Positions 1-11,680 of a stretch of DNA of 64,000 nt are shown here, in pieces. This stretch comes from Rhodocollybia butyracea. Taxonomy: Eukaryota > Basidiomycota > Agaricomycetes > Agaricales > Omphalotaceae. The notes below the pieces were generated by a model. The model made no database searches and was not told where the DNA came from. It saw only the letters and a list, made by a program, of their open reading frames with translations. Numbering within the stretch: position 1 is the stretch's first letter; each line of letters begins with the position of its first letter. A program made the position numbers and the translations under genes. Where the stretch lies: contig JADNRY010000099.1 in the NCBI GenBank assembly GCA_015501585.1, positions 62,001-126,000 of the forward strand, written 5' to 3'.

Positions 1-1750
1 GAGTCGGATAACGACGAGCTGCCATTGCTGCAATCTTCATCGGAGTCGTTGGTGGTGGTGAAGGCAATCTACGCGGAACCGAACGTTTTACCCAAAAGAT
101 GCCACGTTGAGTAAGGATTTTGTGGCTTGGAGAATGCGACGGAGGCAATGAGCTAAGACATCTTGCTTAGTCTTGCTTTCGCTGTGAAAGTCCGCGAAAC
201 AAGTACTGTACCACGCGATATAAACTCGAAAGCCTGCGCCGCAAGTTCTGTTAATGATAATACCACTTCCGGGCCATTCATTTGTTATATTGTGAGGCTA
301 TACAGTATTAGCTAAAGGTCTATACAGGGAGGTCGTCGAACGGATGGAAGAATGACCACGCGCCACGCGCAGATTTTGGAGTCGGTACAGCAGCGTTTAT
401 GGAGAAAGTGCGCTAGTGTTGCATTGCCGCCACAGGTCCTAGTTTCGCGGCATAGGCAGACATTACTACACCGATAGCAATCGGAGTCATCGGTGAAGAA
501 GGTGGTCAACGTGTATGGAATGTCATTTTTCGCTTTCGCTGCAAAAGTCCATAAAACGGATGCTGTACCAGATTATAAGCCACAGTTCAACGATGACATT
601 CCAGCGATTACTTACCACACGCGATATGAATGTCACAAAAAGTGAATTTGTCCGTCAGGATAATGTTCCTCAACTCGACTGGTCCATCTCGCTAATGCCG
701 ACGATGCTTCTCGGTCTCCAACTTCCCACAGGCAGTCTCTACTGTCCAAGTAGAGGTACCGATTTGCTAAACCTAGCATTACCCTACCCCTCGAAATTCA
801 GCTTCCCGTGACTCATCGTTTGCTGGAGGTAATGGACTGGAAGAGCGGGAACACATAGGATTCCAGCACTGGGATGGACGGACAATGGCCATGCCATACA
901 AGGGAACCAACCCGTTTGTTGCACAGAATCATCAACGAAAACCACATTGACCCAATGTATGAGAGGAGGAGGTAGGGATTTCGGAGTGAAGGGAAACGAA
1001 GCCTGCTAACCACCGACGGAAACCTTGAGACTGGTTCAAGTGACAGGTGAGAAGAGAAGCCAACGTTGGTGCAAGCTACGGCGCAGTCTCGCACGCCCGA
1101 GCAAAGAAAAAATTGTTGGCGATAGCGGTATGGTGGGTGCGACAGGATTGTGATGACTCGTAATTCGAGCTAGAAAAGTGCGAGATCTGTGCGAGATCTG
1201 TGCAAACGAACGGACAAATGGATATGGAACCCTCAATGTGCCAGTAACGGAGCTGTAGATGATGTGGAGATGTGCGGAGTGACTGTGGAACGTGGAAAAT
1301 CTCTTGTAGGGGTTAACATAGCTTCAAACGAGGCTCGCCAGTCTCTAGGTCATACTTCTCGGACCGCAAAGCAGGATGTCGACTCTGGAAGTTCCAGTGC
1401 GGAGAAGACGCACTGGACAGTATACAGGGTCCATGCGCAGCAGAAAAAGACTACAATTGTCATTCGTACCCGCTGTTACATGAGGTAGCTTTGCTGAAAA
1501 AACATCGCAAAAGGTGTCGGCTACCACGTGCACTGACAAAGGGATCGTTCATGACAAAACGAGGAGAAATCCTGCGGGTCTAGAATGAGCGCTGAGCGCT
1601 GGAACCTAGTATTTCCTATGTAACAAAGTTGATACAAGTTCTGTAGTAACTGCGAGCTTTGGACAAAGCAATCAACTTATATCTAACAAAACACATGAAA
1701 CGAACATACAGTTATCCACCATCAGATGAAGCCATGCAGAAAAATGCCGA
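1..1750. repeat. Dispersed repeat family F1, two degraded copies (about 1-265 and 300-1750)
   Basis: Blocks here recur at about 8,960-10,220 and 10,950-11,680. Shared landmarks are 'cggagtcgttggtgg' (also near 9,137 and 11,096), 'atactgtac...gattataagc', 'cctatgtaacaaagttgatac' split as near 1,615 and 10,043, and 'catacagttatccacc' (near 1,707 and 10,170). Short ORFs in all frames are discontinuous and I recognise no protein in them. The copies are strongly diverged, so this is an old repeat of unknown class. I see no terminal repeats. Confidence 0.6.
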
Positions 1751-2400
1751 CCGACAACAAAAGCTGGAGGATCCATAGCTAGTGAGATAGTGGTAAAGAA
1801 GAAGGGATGAACGCAACACGTTGGCGGTACTGGAGCGAATAGGATGATGATGATTGGCGCCTGTATGATGACGCATGATGCATGACCTTGTATGTACGTC
1901 TTCTTTCCCAAATCGGAAGTCGGTATTGGTTTTGTTGCCACTAAAGTACTAAAGTCTCATGCTTATACTTGGACGTACCAATGGTGCGTCTGGTGGTTTG
2001 TACGGTCTCGATGCTATTCTCGCATTCTTCTATCTACAAATACCCGGGGGCGTTTCTCAAGGCAGACAACTTCATACTAAGTATTGCTTGCAGTGGCGTA
2101 TCTGGACCAACCAAAAAGCATTGTCGTGGATCGAATCTCTTCATCCCTATTAAAGTACTCACCGCCGCTGCTTGTCCACCTCAGGCTATTCAAGTGAACC
2201 AAGGAGGTGAAACAGTTACCATCTGAACCTTCAAGCTTCAGCTTCAACAGTTAGGCCTTTAGGTTTAGGCTTAGATGTGTTAGTTACTATATTTGGTATC
2301 GATGTTCTTACAATATAATTCAATCTTACAGATAATGGGCGTTGCGTTTCTTGAAGCCGACGATTTTCGGCTGTTGCTTGGGAGTGGCGTTTTGCAGCAC
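1751..2400. other. Intergenic stretch, nothing recognised
   Basis: Only short overlapping ORFs (up to 89 codons) with no recognisable motif. A local run of 'ttaggc'-like words near 2,250-2,275 is too short to be a telomeric tract. Confidence 0.4.
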
Positions 2401-2663
2401 AAATGCACAGCTCACGGAAAAAAAACACCTATACCTCGCCTTTGGCTCTGGCTACTGCTAACTTAACCAATTCCGCTTCTGCATATTGCATCCGAGTCTC
2501 CGCGGACCGCAAGCCAAAAGCGAGCCCGGAGTTGTCGTCCAAACATTGTGTACGGCTGTGACCGATGTCACTCGGCCCCATTTCCCACTATCCGTCTTCT
2601 CATTACTGCGTACCCGCCCTACAGTCCTGAATTTGTCCTTATGGACAGTATCGATGGTCCGGA

Positions 2664-3542
2664 ATGCAGCAGGCGGCACATCAACGCTACGTTTGGCTTC
2701 CGATGAGATGCAGCCTGGTTGTACAGGGTGAGTGTTGGTCAACGGTTGCTTCACTAGTAGATCTCTCTTGCATCTACCCTCTGACTCTTAGATTACACCG
2801 TCCGCCGCACTTCCAGGCCGACCCCATCTGCATTGATGATTGTCACTCACACACAATGTTATTCGGCCCCCCCTGCACTGCACTGTATAAAAAGGAATCA
2901 CTAAGTCGATGTCCCGCTACGCCAACCGAGATCAATACCAATACTCAGACGCTGTTGTTGCGACTCGTTGGTGCGCCAAGCCTCGAGTCCATTATACGCA
3001 CACAACGGGATCTCATTCGGACAAACTCAATTGATTTATCACAGCTTTCTATTGTTTACTTCCATTTATCGATGGTACTGCTGCTTGGGCTAGGTGATTT
3101 TACCGTGCTGATGTGGCTTTCCAGGAGCCTGAGGAAGACAACTAATGCGCCCGTTGTAAACACTGGCGTTGGAAGGGGAAGGACTGCTACAGTGGACTCT
3201 ATCTTTTTGAGGACTCTGGATAAATCTGCGGCGTCACTGTCTCACTTAACCATTGGAGGTCCTAACTCAACCGCCTGCACAGGACCACACAGCTCCCTCG
3301 TTATCTCCATCCTCTCAACTAGCACATGCAGACGAAGCAGATATCAAGGGTTTTTTTCTGCACATAGAGTGCGTGGTAGCACAAATTCTTGTGCAAAACA
3401 ACATCACTGTGGCTGTAGAGATGTCATAGAGCTCCCAAAGAGTAGCTCGGACATCAGAGTTCAATTAAAAACCATAATAAACACGCCCGGGGCCGCTTCG
3501 TTTCTCATTTTTCTACTAGCGGGACTTAGGTATTGCTGGTAA
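2664..3542 (+). CDS. Long unassigned ORF (292 codons), doubtful gene
   Basis: The frame is open for 292 codons, long for a chance ORF at this base composition. A possible hydrophobic segment lies around residues 135-152 (LSMVLLLGLGDFTVLMW). I do not recognise the protein. The composition (Ser/Thr/Arg rich, scattered Cys, no conserved block) is not convincing. A GT-AG intron (gtgagt near 2,730 to ctcttag near 2,790) could be removed from the first part, so the real gene, if any, may use other frames. It sits between degraded repeats and the membrane-protein pseudogene. Confidence 0.2.
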   Translation: MQQAAHQRYVWLPMRCSLVVQGECWSTVASLVDLSCIYPLTLRLHRPPHFQADPICIDDCHSHTMLFGPPCTALYKKESLSRCPATPTEINTNTQTLLLRLVGAPSLESIIRTQRDLIRTNSIDLSQLSIVYFHLSMVLLLGLGDFTVLMWLSRSLRKTTNAPVVNTGVGRGRTATVDSIFLRTLDKSAASLSHLTIGGPNSTACTGPHSSLVISILSTSTCRRSRYQGFFSAHRVRGSTNSCAKQHHCGCRDVIELPKSSSDIRVQLKTIINTPGAASFLIFLLAGLRYCW

Positions 3543-3929
3543 ATGGCGTTAACAAGATTGATTCTATCTCTGCATGGCTGGCATCCAACCAGGGATCTAA
3601 CACAACGTTATATCAATTTGATATATTAAATCTGTGATCTACGCCCCATGAACACCCCATTACAGCTTTAATATATCCATTTATATATGATCTTCATTGC
3701 GATCTTCATCTTTGAAAGCTTTAGTATAAAGCGGCAATGAGTATCATTTTAAAATTATTTTTCATGTCCTTTCCGTCTCCAGTACAAGATTTGCAAGTGA
3801 ACCAAAATGAAGCGGCTGTGATGCCAATAGCAGTATGTGAACGGAACCAATAAATACTTTAAAGAATCATACTGAATTCACTGTACTTGTTAGCTTGCAG
3901 CTTTCTTATATGGTAGAGTAATATTTATT
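3543..3929. other. AT-rich intergenic region
   Basis: AT-rich with several 'atatat' and 'ataaa' words upstream of the membrane-protein gene, so it could contain its promoter. No specific site can be assigned. Confidence 0.3.
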
Positions 3930-5386
3930 ATGTCAACTATTCCATCTCAATGGAGTTTGACATTACCAGGCATCTTTCTTGTTCTCTTCAGTTTCAGTTT
4001 ATTTGTTTTTCGCACAAAAATTGTGCCAGGGATGCTATATGTTATTGCAACTTTGATTTTCTTTACACTGGCCACAATTTCCATATCTTTGGCTTTGGCA
4101 TGGAGATCTAGCAGCTCACTCTCAGAAGTTACCAAAAAGGAGCCTATCACACAGGTCAACATTCAAGCTGGCTCCTTCTACATATTTGTAATTGCTGGGT
4201 AAGCTGTGACTAGTAAATCACTCGTCGGTATGGCTAAAATGATCTTTTTAGCATGCTTTCAGATGCAATGATGGTAAGCTTTCTGCAATTTACTTGTTGT
4301 CATTTAAGGAGTCCCAGCTGGTCAACATTACTTACAGATTAACTTCTATTCTGCTAGTAGATACATCGCTGCTACCGTCTATGGGACTCAAAAAAATCAG
4401 TCATTATTTTGCCTTTGTTGGGCTTGATAGGAATTTTCAGTGAGTTTTATTTCTTAGCTCTTGAGCTCTAAGGTACTCATAAATTATTTTTTTTTTCTAC
4501 AAGTTACTTGGATAGTGTTTGAAGTTTTAGCCATAAAAAACTCCTCTAGGGAGGGATTCGATGCTAAAACACAACTTGAAATAGCAAACACTACAACTCA
4601 CATGTTTATTGATCAAATGTATGGCGGTGTAACCCTTGCTGAAAACATCATTTTAACAGGACTTATAGGTGAGCCGAAATCAATGTTAAATACTATCTAT
4701 GCTTATGAGAACTATAGCCGGCAGAGTCTGGTGGTTAGAACACACGATGAACAACATTCTAATCATGGGCAAGAACAAGACAAAAGCTTCCCACAGTCTG
4801 CTGGGCCCAATGTATGCACAACTATAGTCTATGCTAGTACTATGAGATTGAGTTTCCTCATCTTTGATGGATAGTGCTCTCAACCCAATATTCTTGACTC
4901 TATGGGTTGCTGCAGCCTATTCACCAGCCCTAAGCTCACTTCAGCTCTTAACCCCTTGTGCCTTAACCCAGATTGTGGTAAGTGAACTTGTGCAACAAAT
5001 GCTGGGGGATTTACTTATTCAACCTCAGGGAATATCATCAACACTGATTGTTGTGTCCATTGGAATTGGCCTTTCCTCAGAGTCTGGTTTTCGATCTCAT
5101 ATGTTTGATGAGGAGCATCAAACCTCACTGGCTCGGGAAAATATTGAAGAGTCAGATCCAAACACTAGAATCAGTAAGTGCTTCCTGTCTATTCATCTGT
5201 TATACCCGCTCAGATCAGTGGACAGTGCAAGATGATGTGCGCCCAAGCGTGGATACAATCCAGCCTTTTGTACTCAAGTATGAACAGCAAGAAGACACGC
5301 TGTCCGAAGTGATGCCTGTCATGTTGGATGGAAGAATAATAAGGAAACCTCAGTTCAACCTTCAAGGACCGAACATTCATAAATAG
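3930..5386 (+). pseudogene. Multi-pass membrane protein of an Agaricomycete-expanded family, degenerate
   Basis: The first exon (3,930-4,198) encodes three closely spaced hydrophobic segments (LTLPGIFLVLFSFSLF; GMLYVIATLIFFTLATI; FYIFVIAG). After short introns come the family's landmarks: RYIAATVYGTQK followed by a helix (4,361-4,430), another segment near 4,500, GGVTLAENIILTGLI near 4,623-4,668, LTLWVAAAYSPALSSL near 4,890-4,940, and the tail block ALTQIV|GISSTLIVVSIGIGL interrupted by an intron (about 4,978-5,030). The hydrophilic tail ends at about 5,386. The order matches a seven-helix-like family common in mushroom genomes, of unknown function. A seven-A run near 4,389 puts VIILPLLGLI out of frame, and the segment between 4,670 and 4,870 does not join cleanly, so I call it a pseudogene. 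Confidence 0.55.
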
Positions 5387-5387
5387 T

Positions 5388-6470
5388 TGTGCATAGTAAT
5401 AGCTAATGCTTACTTTACAATTGCAGATGACCGGCACAATCTGACTCGGAGGGTCACTAGAAAAAGTCTTATATCCTTAAGTTGAGTATATATGTCAACT
5501 TGGGCAACTCAGGGCCTGCATACAGTACAAATCGTTGAGGTTACTGTATCAATATCCAGAGTGATAAGCGCAGGTTTGACACTTCCTAACAAGCTTCCTA
5601 ATTTCTACTCAAGTATTGCTTATTGACAACTTATTGAGGGATTTGGATGCATATATATGTAGTTATTATTTTGCCCTCTCCTTACCATCATCTGGGCCGT
5701 CTAAACCTAGGTCAAGGCAAGCTCTAGTCTGCGGCGACAACATTGTAAAGCTTCATTTTGGAGGTTCATCGACACTTTGAACTGCCTAATTCTTTCTTCT
5801 GAAACTTGCTCAAATCCATCCCATTCCAGACTTCCAATGTTACATCCTTGACCACCTTGTCTGTTTTGCTGCTATGCCTCAGACTTCAGATCCAGATCCA
5901 GAATCACAAGTCAGGAAATTTTATACAATCAGAATTCCTACTTAAAAGAGGATGCATGACCTGGGTTCTCTGATCTCTGCACGTCTGTGCCCTTCCAAGT
6001 TCCAGCTTGTCATTCCATGTTTTATTTGCCAGTATGAGATACCTAGAAAACAAAATTGTACTATACAAAAGAAGAGTTTTTCTACGTTTAAGAGACTTGA
6101 TCTTCAACCAAGTTACCTTGCATACGGTGGAGGTCCAGACACTGGCGAGTTATCTTCTTCTGGCCACCTCAATTGCTCGACTATGTTCGTTGCTGCATGC
6201 CGCGGCTCCTGCGCGGACATGGCCGCCATGGCCAGCGTACATTTTGATTGAGGTTGCGCAGTGTTGTGATTTATCCCATTCTATGCCATACATAAGGTTT
6301 CAAAGGACTCGTAACCTAAAGAGAAAACTCGCCTGTCTCTGTGGTGGTATTTTTGCACTGGGAACACTTTGAGTTGACCACAAAGGAACTAAATAGGGAT
6401 CAATGGCTCCTACAGCCTACGTATAGAATGGTCAGTGAGTTTCATTAGCAGCATAGTAGTAGGTAGCTTT
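5388..6470. other. Intergenic region, nothing firm
   Basis: Contains short ORFs at 5,904-6,372 on both strands that overlap each other and show no recognisable domain or splice structure. The 3' end of the minus-strand gene at 6,474 borders it on the right. Confidence 0.35.
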
Positions 6471-6473
6471 AGT

Positions 6474-7356
6474 TCACAATGTTACCTGATGAGGCATAAC
6501 ATGTAATGCTTGACGGCGTAATCGCCTTCCCCTTTGCCATAGGAAAAAAAATAAGACTGCGGATATAACTACAACACCTGCAATTGTGCTACCAGCGATT
6601 GCTCCCACTGGAGGTGACGGTGAGTTCTGGGGTGACGATGAGTTCTGGGGTGATGGTGAGTTCTGGGATGACGGTGAGCTCTGGGGTGACGTTGAGTTCT
6701 GGGGTGATACTGAGTACGAGTACTGGGGTGACGGTGAGTTTTGGGAACCATTTGGTCCATTGACTATCCCTGAGACAGTGATTGTGGCGGGAATAGTTAA
6801 AGTTCTCATGGAGCTTGCAGGGGTGGTCGTGGGGGTTGTGGGGCTTACCCCTTGGATGGCTGTGGGGTTTACCACTTCGAAGATCTTCGGTGTAGGAGCA
6901 CCGGTGGCCGTACCAGTAGTAGCGCCAAAGCATTCCCCATTTGTAGAATCAATAAATTTGCATACAATGGAAGAAGTTGAGCCAAGCTCCATCCATCCGG
7001 AGGCAGAAACAACGAGTGTTCGCGAAGCTGTAATACTGAATGAGATGGAACTGTGCATTAGCCACTAAACATCCCTACCCGTCCCGACAAAGTTCTGGCC
7101 CTCGACAGAACCGATAATCTCATAAAGATATGTTGTTTCAGAGTTGCCATTTGCTGTGCCAAGAGGAGATAATGGCAGAGTAGTAGAGCCAGGTATCAGA
7201 CGATTTGTTCCAAATTCGAAGAGTGTAAGTGCAGTTATGCTACTAGAAAAAGCGCCGCCTAACAGATTTTCCTGCCTGATCAGTCCTGGAGATAGTCAAG
7301 ACAAAATAGGTCAACTTACCAATGTTAAAAGCAAAGATGAACAAGAATATAGTCAT
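6474..7356 (-). pseudogene. Single-pass membrane protein with Ser/Pro/Gln stalk, one in-frame TAG
   Basis: A two-exon model fits: exon 1 at 7,356-7,320 (MTIFLFIFAFNIG, signal-peptide-like), a 34-nt GT-AG intron (7,319-7,286), then exon 2 from 7,285 to 6,474. Exon 2 opens with an extracellular-like segment (ALTLFEFGTNRLIPG; TTYLYEIIGSVEGQNFVG), reaches a TAG at 7,067-7,065, and stays open in the same frame afterwards (SFSITASRTLVVSASGW, then CKFIDSTNGECFG). Next come a Thr/Pro-rich region, a stalk of SPQNS-like repeats (6,603-6,760), a transmembrane helix (IAGVVVISAVLFFFLW) with the stop-transfer RGRRLRRQ, and a short tail. The layout suggests a wall or surface sensor-like protein, but I do not recognise a named family. 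The TAG is a nonsense mutation, a read error or a readthrough site. Without it the product would be about 280 aa. Confidence 0.55.
6603..6760 (-). repeat. In-frame minisatellite encoding the SPQNS stalk
   Basis: On the plus strand the words 'gagttctggggtga' and variants recur at 15-18 bp spacing about eight times. On the minus strand they translate as SPQNS/SSPQNS units. The length is variable, as expected of a stalk between an extracellular domain and a membrane helix. Confidence 0.75.
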
Positions 7357-8040
7357 GCTGGGTCCAAGAAAATAGGAGAGCCGGTGAAGAAAAGGTCAAA
7401 TTGCTGGCCCAGCGTTAGATTTTTCCTTTCTTCTTGGTGGCGTATTATGAGCGGGTTGGGAACACCAACGCTCTCTCGCAAGTACGCTTTTATGGGAGAT
7501 TTATGGAGATGGATAGAAATGAGTCCGTTGAACGAGAATAAAGCTCACCTTGATTGAATGAGTGACAAGCCTATAAACTGTCCAAGGAGTTGGTACCTTG
7601 GCAGTTACTTCTATCATCAGTAAGTTGCTGTGCGATCACCATCGCGCCAGCCCGGTCACTGATTTGTGCTTGTGCCGCACAATGGGAGCTTCACCTGCCC
7701 CGGCGTTCAGAACTTGGACCGTGCCGAGGAATTCACTTCCTTCCTTCCTTCCTACTACTTTTCTTGGCATGCTCTCTCCCTACTGTTAGATTGCACAGCG
7801 GGTAACCAAGCCCTTAGTAGTAAGCCAACATGTTTATAGCCCCAATGCAAAGTGCAGGAGGGGTTAAATATGCATCAACTGCAAAAATTCCTATATCCAA
7901 GTCCTAAATTAGTGATTTATTAAACTGTTTCCACCTCTACGAGTTTTCTTGTTCAACAACCACACTAGAGGGGACTGCTATAGGCCTATGTACAGCGTTG
8001 AATCTGCGAAACCTTTGTTACATATGCTAGAATGAGCATA
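7357..8040. other. Intergenic region with TTCC tract
   Basis: Holds a short (TTCC)n tract near 7,736-7,752. Its context 'ttcacttccttccttcc' is repeated at 12,596-12,613. The ORFs at 7,144-7,557 and 7,590-7,805 are shadows or lack any recognisable motif. Confidence 0.35.
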
Positions 8041-8960
8041 GCTCTGGTAGTTTCTTCTCACTACGTTATCGGCAAACAGTATGGGATCTGCAGAAAGCCT
8101 TGTTACTGCTCATCATGCTCATCGTGCACGTCATCAAGGCTGCATGGACCGTTGCAGAGATTATTATGTGTGAAGTAAAAGTCGGAAACAAGATGAAACT
8201 AACTGTCGGGGTCGGAAACAAGATGAAACTAACTGTCGGGTTACCTCAGCTGAAGGTAAGCTAACGTCGACATTGTTGTAAATATCCGGCGCAGGGACTG
8301 AAGGAGCTGTGAGGCTCGAGAGATAAAAGGATAAATTAATACTATAGGTACTGGCTTTAGAGAAAGCCTTATATACTGTGTACAATAATAAATATTTCTA
8401 AGGTAGTCCGGTACATACGAAGCATCAGTAGCCGGATAGGTAATGATTGGTAAGTACATCCGGAGTTGTATTATGTCCGATATGGGATTATCAAAGCGTT
8501 ACATACAACAGACATAATGCTTGACTAGGATCATATCGTAGGAACTCTGTCATGCCAGCAGACCCAGAAGGCGTAATTATCATCCTGAAGCCTAGCGGGG
8601 TCAGAAACATGACTCCGAGGCTGCTACATTCTATTTGCACCTTGATAATCACTAACCATTTGGCGATCGATAGGCTTTAATCGAAGAGAGGGATTATGCT
8701 CAGCTATCAGTTAAGAATGAAAACATTTTGCGCCATTTTCTCTGGATTACAGAAGAAGGTCCGTTCGTTCCCTTGTGTCTCGAGGTGAGAGACGGACTTG
8801 TACGGGAAGCGGTCTAACACAGTCTGGTCAAGCATTATGACGATGTGTATTGTGACGGTTCGAGCTACATGCACATGCACTCATCCTATCTATAAGTACC
8901 CTACCACGAATTTTGAATGACGCGCACAGCTTCCCCGGATCTCTCCATCACTCGTTTTGA
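8040..8960. repeat. Dispersed repeat family F2, copy 1
   Basis: Matches 10,230-10,930 in the same order: 'gcatggaccg' (8,141 and 10,369), 'ggttacctcagctgaa' (8,239 and 10,448), 'taagctaacgtcgac', 'gcagaccca', and 'ggcgatcgataggct' (8,664 and 10,653). There is no convincing coding potential. It is followed directly by an F1 copy. Confidence 0.6.
8178..8239. repeat. 30-bp tandem duplication inside F2
   Basis: The unit starting 'gtcggaaacaagatgaaac' and ending 'taactgtcggg' is present twice back to back. The second F2 copy near 10,400 lacks this duplication. Confidence 0.85.
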
Positions 8961-10220
8961 TCATGAGTAGTTCCGTTTACTGCAGGATGGTATAGTAGAG
9001 AAGCAGAGAACGAATGGCAGAGGAATGATCATGCAGTAGATTTCCATGTTGATAGAGCAGCGATTGTGGGGCAAGCACTGTCGCTAGACCCAGGTTCACG
9101 GGATGAGCAGACATCGTTTAGTTTCCTGACAGCTATCGGAGTCATTGGTGGTGAAGGCGGTCTAGGTGGTACCGGACGTCATTGACAGTAGAGATTCCCA
9201 TTCTATGTCGGGTGATGAAGCTAGCGCTTGAAGAGCTGTGATATTGTGCCTTTGCTACATTTTCGACACAACCGCAGCCGTAAGTCGATGAAACAAATAC
9301 TGTACGAGATTATAAGCAACGGTTCAATGACGTTCCAGCAATTACTCACCTCATTCCTCTATCTGATACGCACATCTCAAAAGTTTGACTAGTCTGTGTC
9401 GCAGTACCACCTTGCAAACACGAGGTCCATCGTTTACTCGAGGTGACCGTCGAGTTGAATTACCGGTGTTACAAAGAGGAGGAACGAAAGCTGCTGGGAC
9501 GAATACCAGCCAAATCATACAAAGGAACGAGCCTGTTCATAGCACAGAACCGAGTCGTGGGTGCAGCATTAGCGGCCGGTCGAGTGATGTTGAGAATGGT
9601 TCGGGCTTCAACGGAAGCGTACTGTTCTACCGAACTGAAACCTTGAGATTGAAGGAGTGATATTCGAGAGGAAATGCTAGGAACATGGGACTCCCAAGGT
9701 GCCAGTAGTTACGCCGAAGACAAGTAGACGACGTAAAAATGTGCCGAGTGGCGGTAAAACAATCTCTTGCAGGGGGTTCCGCCAGTATGATTATCGTCCT
9801 TTTTAGGTCGCAAATAGCCATTGACAGGATGCCGACTTTGGAAGCAATGCAATAGCCAGTCAGTCCATTCGCAGCAGAAACTGTCATTCGTTCCCGCTGT
9901 TAGTACTAAGAGGTAGCCATTGCTGAAAAACGTCACAAAATGTGTCGGCTACTGGTAAAAAGATCGATCATGACAAAATGAGGAGATCCTGCAGGTAGAA
10001 TAAGCGCAAGTGCTGAGCGCTGAATACTGGAATAGTGTCTCCTATGTAACAAAGTTGATACAAATTCTTTAGTAACTGCGAGAGTTCTGGCGAGGACAAA
10101 GTAATTACTGTAATTTAAATCTAACAAAACACTGATGAGGAGGATGAACTTGTGAGACATGGAATGAACATACAGTTATCCACCGTCAGATGAAGGCATA
10201 AAAAATTCCGACCGAGTTCT
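8960..10220. repeat. Dispersed repeat family F1, copy 3
   Basis: Aligns with 300-1,750 and 10,950-11,680 through the landmarks given for the first copy. Short ORFs in it are broken and unlike any protein I know. Confidence 0.6.
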
Positions 10221-10229
10221 GTGTACAGT

Positions 10230-10930
10230 GTGTAGATGTGTAGATGGGAGCAAAAGGAGAAATCAACGTGTGGAAAACACGCGCGGCTGATCGGACCGAC
10301 CTTACCTTCTTCTCCTCGGACCTCGATAAGCTCAACATTCTGTCGTCGCGCAGGTCATCAAGGTTGCATGGACCGCTGCGGAGATTGCGATGCTCACAAT
10401 GAAAGTCTAAAACAGATATCGGGGGCTGTGATAGAAGCTGTTGGTCGGGTTACCTCAGCTGAAAGGTGTGTGCTTATAAGCTAACGTCGACCTAGATAGT
10501 ACTTAACTAGGTCATATTGTAGGAGGAATCATGTCATGATAGCAGACCCAAAGTCATTGACAAAAAAAAGCATGTCACTATGAACTCTTGTAAAGGTCAG
10601 AAACACGACTTTAAGGCCCCTACGCTTTTTTCGCCGCTAATTGCTAACCATTCGGCGATCGATAGGCTTGATTCGAAGAGGCTCGAACGACAATGTACCA
10701 GAGGGATTATGCTAATTACAATATATGACCTATCACCTATCAGCTAAAAATGAAAATGTCTCGCGCCATTCTCTCTGAAGCACATCGTTTGGTCTTTTTC
10801 AATATCCGGTGTCTCGAGGACAAGAAATGGGCTCATCTGGGACTGCAGGAAGCTACACTCTGGTCAAGCCTTACGATGTTGTGTCTCTGGAGGTACGCCC
10901 ACATGCATTCATCCTAGCGTTAAAACACAC
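10230..10930. repeat. Dispersed repeat family F2, copy 2
   Basis: Aligns with 8,040-8,960, at an offset of about 2.0-2.2 kb. It is followed by another F1 copy, so F2-F1 appears as a composite unit repeated head to tail. Confidence 0.6.
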
Positions 10931-10949
10931 AATTTTGAATAATGCTCCC

Positions 10950-11680
10950 CCACCACAAATATCCCAAGGCTGCTGTGCACGCGCTGCTCATCTCGCTCAT
11001 CAGAAATGGCGGAGGATTGAGCATGCGGCAGATTTCCGAGTTGTCACCGGACCCAGGTTCGCAGCATAGGTAGACCTCGCTAGACTGACATCCATCGGAG
11101 TCGTCAGTAGTAAAAAAAGTCTAGCAACGTACCGAACATCATTGGCAGTAGAGATGGTGATACGTTGGACAAGGATATTGAGGGATCGGGCGACGATGAG
11201 CTGAGATACCATTTGGATGCAACCACGGCCAGAGTCAATGAAACGAGTACTGTACAAGAGTATTAGCAACAGTTCAATGGCGTTCCTTACTCGCCTCAGC
11301 GATACGCAGAGTCTGTCCTTTGGAGCTTTCGTCCATGTTGCAGCACCACTTCGCTAAACCCTAGATCCGGCATTCGAACTTTAACCTCCTGTAGTCTGTC
11401 GTTTGCTATCGGCGGTCGAGTTTAATCAGCGGTGTTACAAGGAGGAGGATGCTCCTTGGATGAATAATGGACAAGCTATACAAGGAAACGAGTTCATTCA
11501 ATGTATGTACATGTCCGTATCACAAATATCACAGTGGCTCCATTAACCACTCCGACAGATGAGATGGGAAGGCAGAGTGATATTGAAGATGAAATCATGC
11601 TTGCGTTGAGGCCTGCTGTAACTGAAACCTTGAAATCGGAATAGTGACATTTGGGAGGAAATGCTAACTAACGCTGGTGC
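10950..11680. repeat. Dispersed repeat family F1, copy 4 (partial)
   Basis: Shares 'gacccaggttc', 'catcggagtcgtcagtag', 'attggcagtagagat' and 'gagtactgtac' with the other copies. The 3' part found at 1,540-1,740 and 9,960-10,220 is missing here. Confidence 0.55.

Noticed and set aside
2240..2285. Telomere-like ttaggc words
   Set aside because: Only three or four irregular units, no array.
6586..7068. Plus-strand ORF rich in Gly/Asp/Glu/Trp
   Set aside because: Antisense shadow of the SPQNS stalk repeat of the minus-strand gene.
7040..7072. A 28-nt intron removing the TAG (gtaggg...cacag)
   Set aside because: Too short and it would change the reading frame of the following exon.
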